Shown piece by piece: positions 6,519 to 6,657 of a stretch of 6,657 nucleotides of DNA. The position numbers and the translations under genes are program-made. Source of the stretch: Defluviicoccus sp. (GTDB lineage: Bacteria; Pseudomonadota; Alphaproteobacteria; MPNO01); NCBI GenBank assembly GCA_028820945.1, contig JAPPHW010000266.1, forward strand, positions 1 to 6,657, written 5' to 3'. A model generated the notes under the pieces. It was given only the letters and a program-made list of their open reading frames with translations. It made no database searches and had not been told where the DNA came from. How positions within the stretch are numbered: the stretch's first letter is position 1; each line of letters opens with the position of its first letter.

Positions 6519-6657
6519 TCACCCCGCCGTCCCGCTCTCCCTCGCGGCTTCGGCGGCTTGGCGCTGGAGCGCCCGGCGGTCGATCTTGTTGGTGCCCGAC
6601 AACGGCAGGGCGTCCATGAAGAATACGCGGCGCGGGTGGGCGTAGGCCGGGCCGTTG
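6519..6657 (-). CDS. AMP-forming acyl-CoA synthetase, C-terminal end only (partial)
   Basis: The minus strand reads into the window from the right edge and encodes 45 residues before TGA at 6521-6519. The first complete codon is at 6656-6654. The visible piece contains HPRRVFFMDALPLSGTNKID, the C-terminal subdomain signature of the acyl-adenylate-forming superfamily (acyl-CoA synthetases). The lysine in GTNKIDR corresponds to the conserved catalytic lysine of the adenylation step. A short hydrophilic tail rich in Ala, Gln, Glu and Arg follows, as is usual. These enzymes join a carboxylic acid to CoA at the expense of ATP. The substrate cannot be judged from this fragment. The gene converges on the DUF3800 gene, and the leftward terminator at 6366-6393 probably ends its transcript. 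A pairing with the acyl-CoA dehydrogenase upstream is conceivable, but they lie on opposite strands in separate transcription units. Confidence 0.85.
   Translation of the reverse strand, partial: NGPAYAHPRRVFFMDALPLSGTNKIDRRALQRQAAEAARESGTAG

Noticed and set aside
6457..6645. 62-codon plus-strand open frame at the right end
   Set aside because: It overlaps the acyl-CoA synthetase C-terminus in antisense, has no ribosome site worth noting and no recognisable motif.
1..6657. CRISPR arrays, tRNA or rRNA genes, insertion sequences, attachment sites
   Set aside because: I looked for direct repeats with spacers, tRNA-like cloverleaf ends, transposase motifs and flanking inverted repeats on both strands and saw none.

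Overview
This 6,657-base window looks like ordinary chromosome from a GC-rich proteobacterium, most likely an alphaproteobacterium. The support is about 70% GC in most genes, dense same-strand packing, and protein sequences of proteobacterial type (an E. coli-like spermidine synthase, a DmdC-type acyl-CoA dehydrogenase, a Sua5-type tRNA-modification enzyme). A genus cannot be named from what is visible.

Positions 15-5509 hold five tightly packed plus-strand genes with gaps of 9, 22 and 20 bases and finally a 4-base overlap, so they probably form one operon. In order they are: a two-domain Sua5/TsaC threonylcarbamoyl-AMP synthase; an FAD-binding D-2-hydroxyacid dehydrogenase of the GlcD/D2HGDH/LDHD family; a long (591 aa) acyl-CoA dehydrogenase of the DmdC type; a small class 1B S-adenosylmethionine decarboxylase (speD, also called speH); and spermidine synthase (speE). 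The last two form a complete aminopropyl-transfer module: SpeD makes decarboxylated AdoMet and SpeE uses it to turn putrescine into spermidine. The two flavoenzymes belong to families that commonly pass electrons to electron-transfer flavoprotein. The first gene is a housekeeping gene with no evident link to the others.

Positions 5548-6399 hold a DUF3800-family gene whose base composition is clearly less GC-rich than its neighbours. It is interrupted by an in-frame TGA at codon 35 (5650-5652), yet the reading frame continues for another 248 codons with all family hallmarks intact. This suggests a recently acquired accessory gene broken by one recent point mutation, or a base-calling error, or less likely stop-codon readthrough.

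At the right edge (6519-6657) the minus strand carries the last 45 codons of an AMP-forming acyl-CoA synthetase, convergent with the rest. A strong intrinsic terminator reading leftward lies at 6366-6393, inside the 3' end of the DUF3800 reading frame. Between that terminator and the synthetase is a perfect TTGACA box on the minus strand, so a roughly 80-nt small RNA is possible but weakly supported. I found no CRISPR array, tRNA, rRNA, insertion sequence or obvious new multi-gene system.
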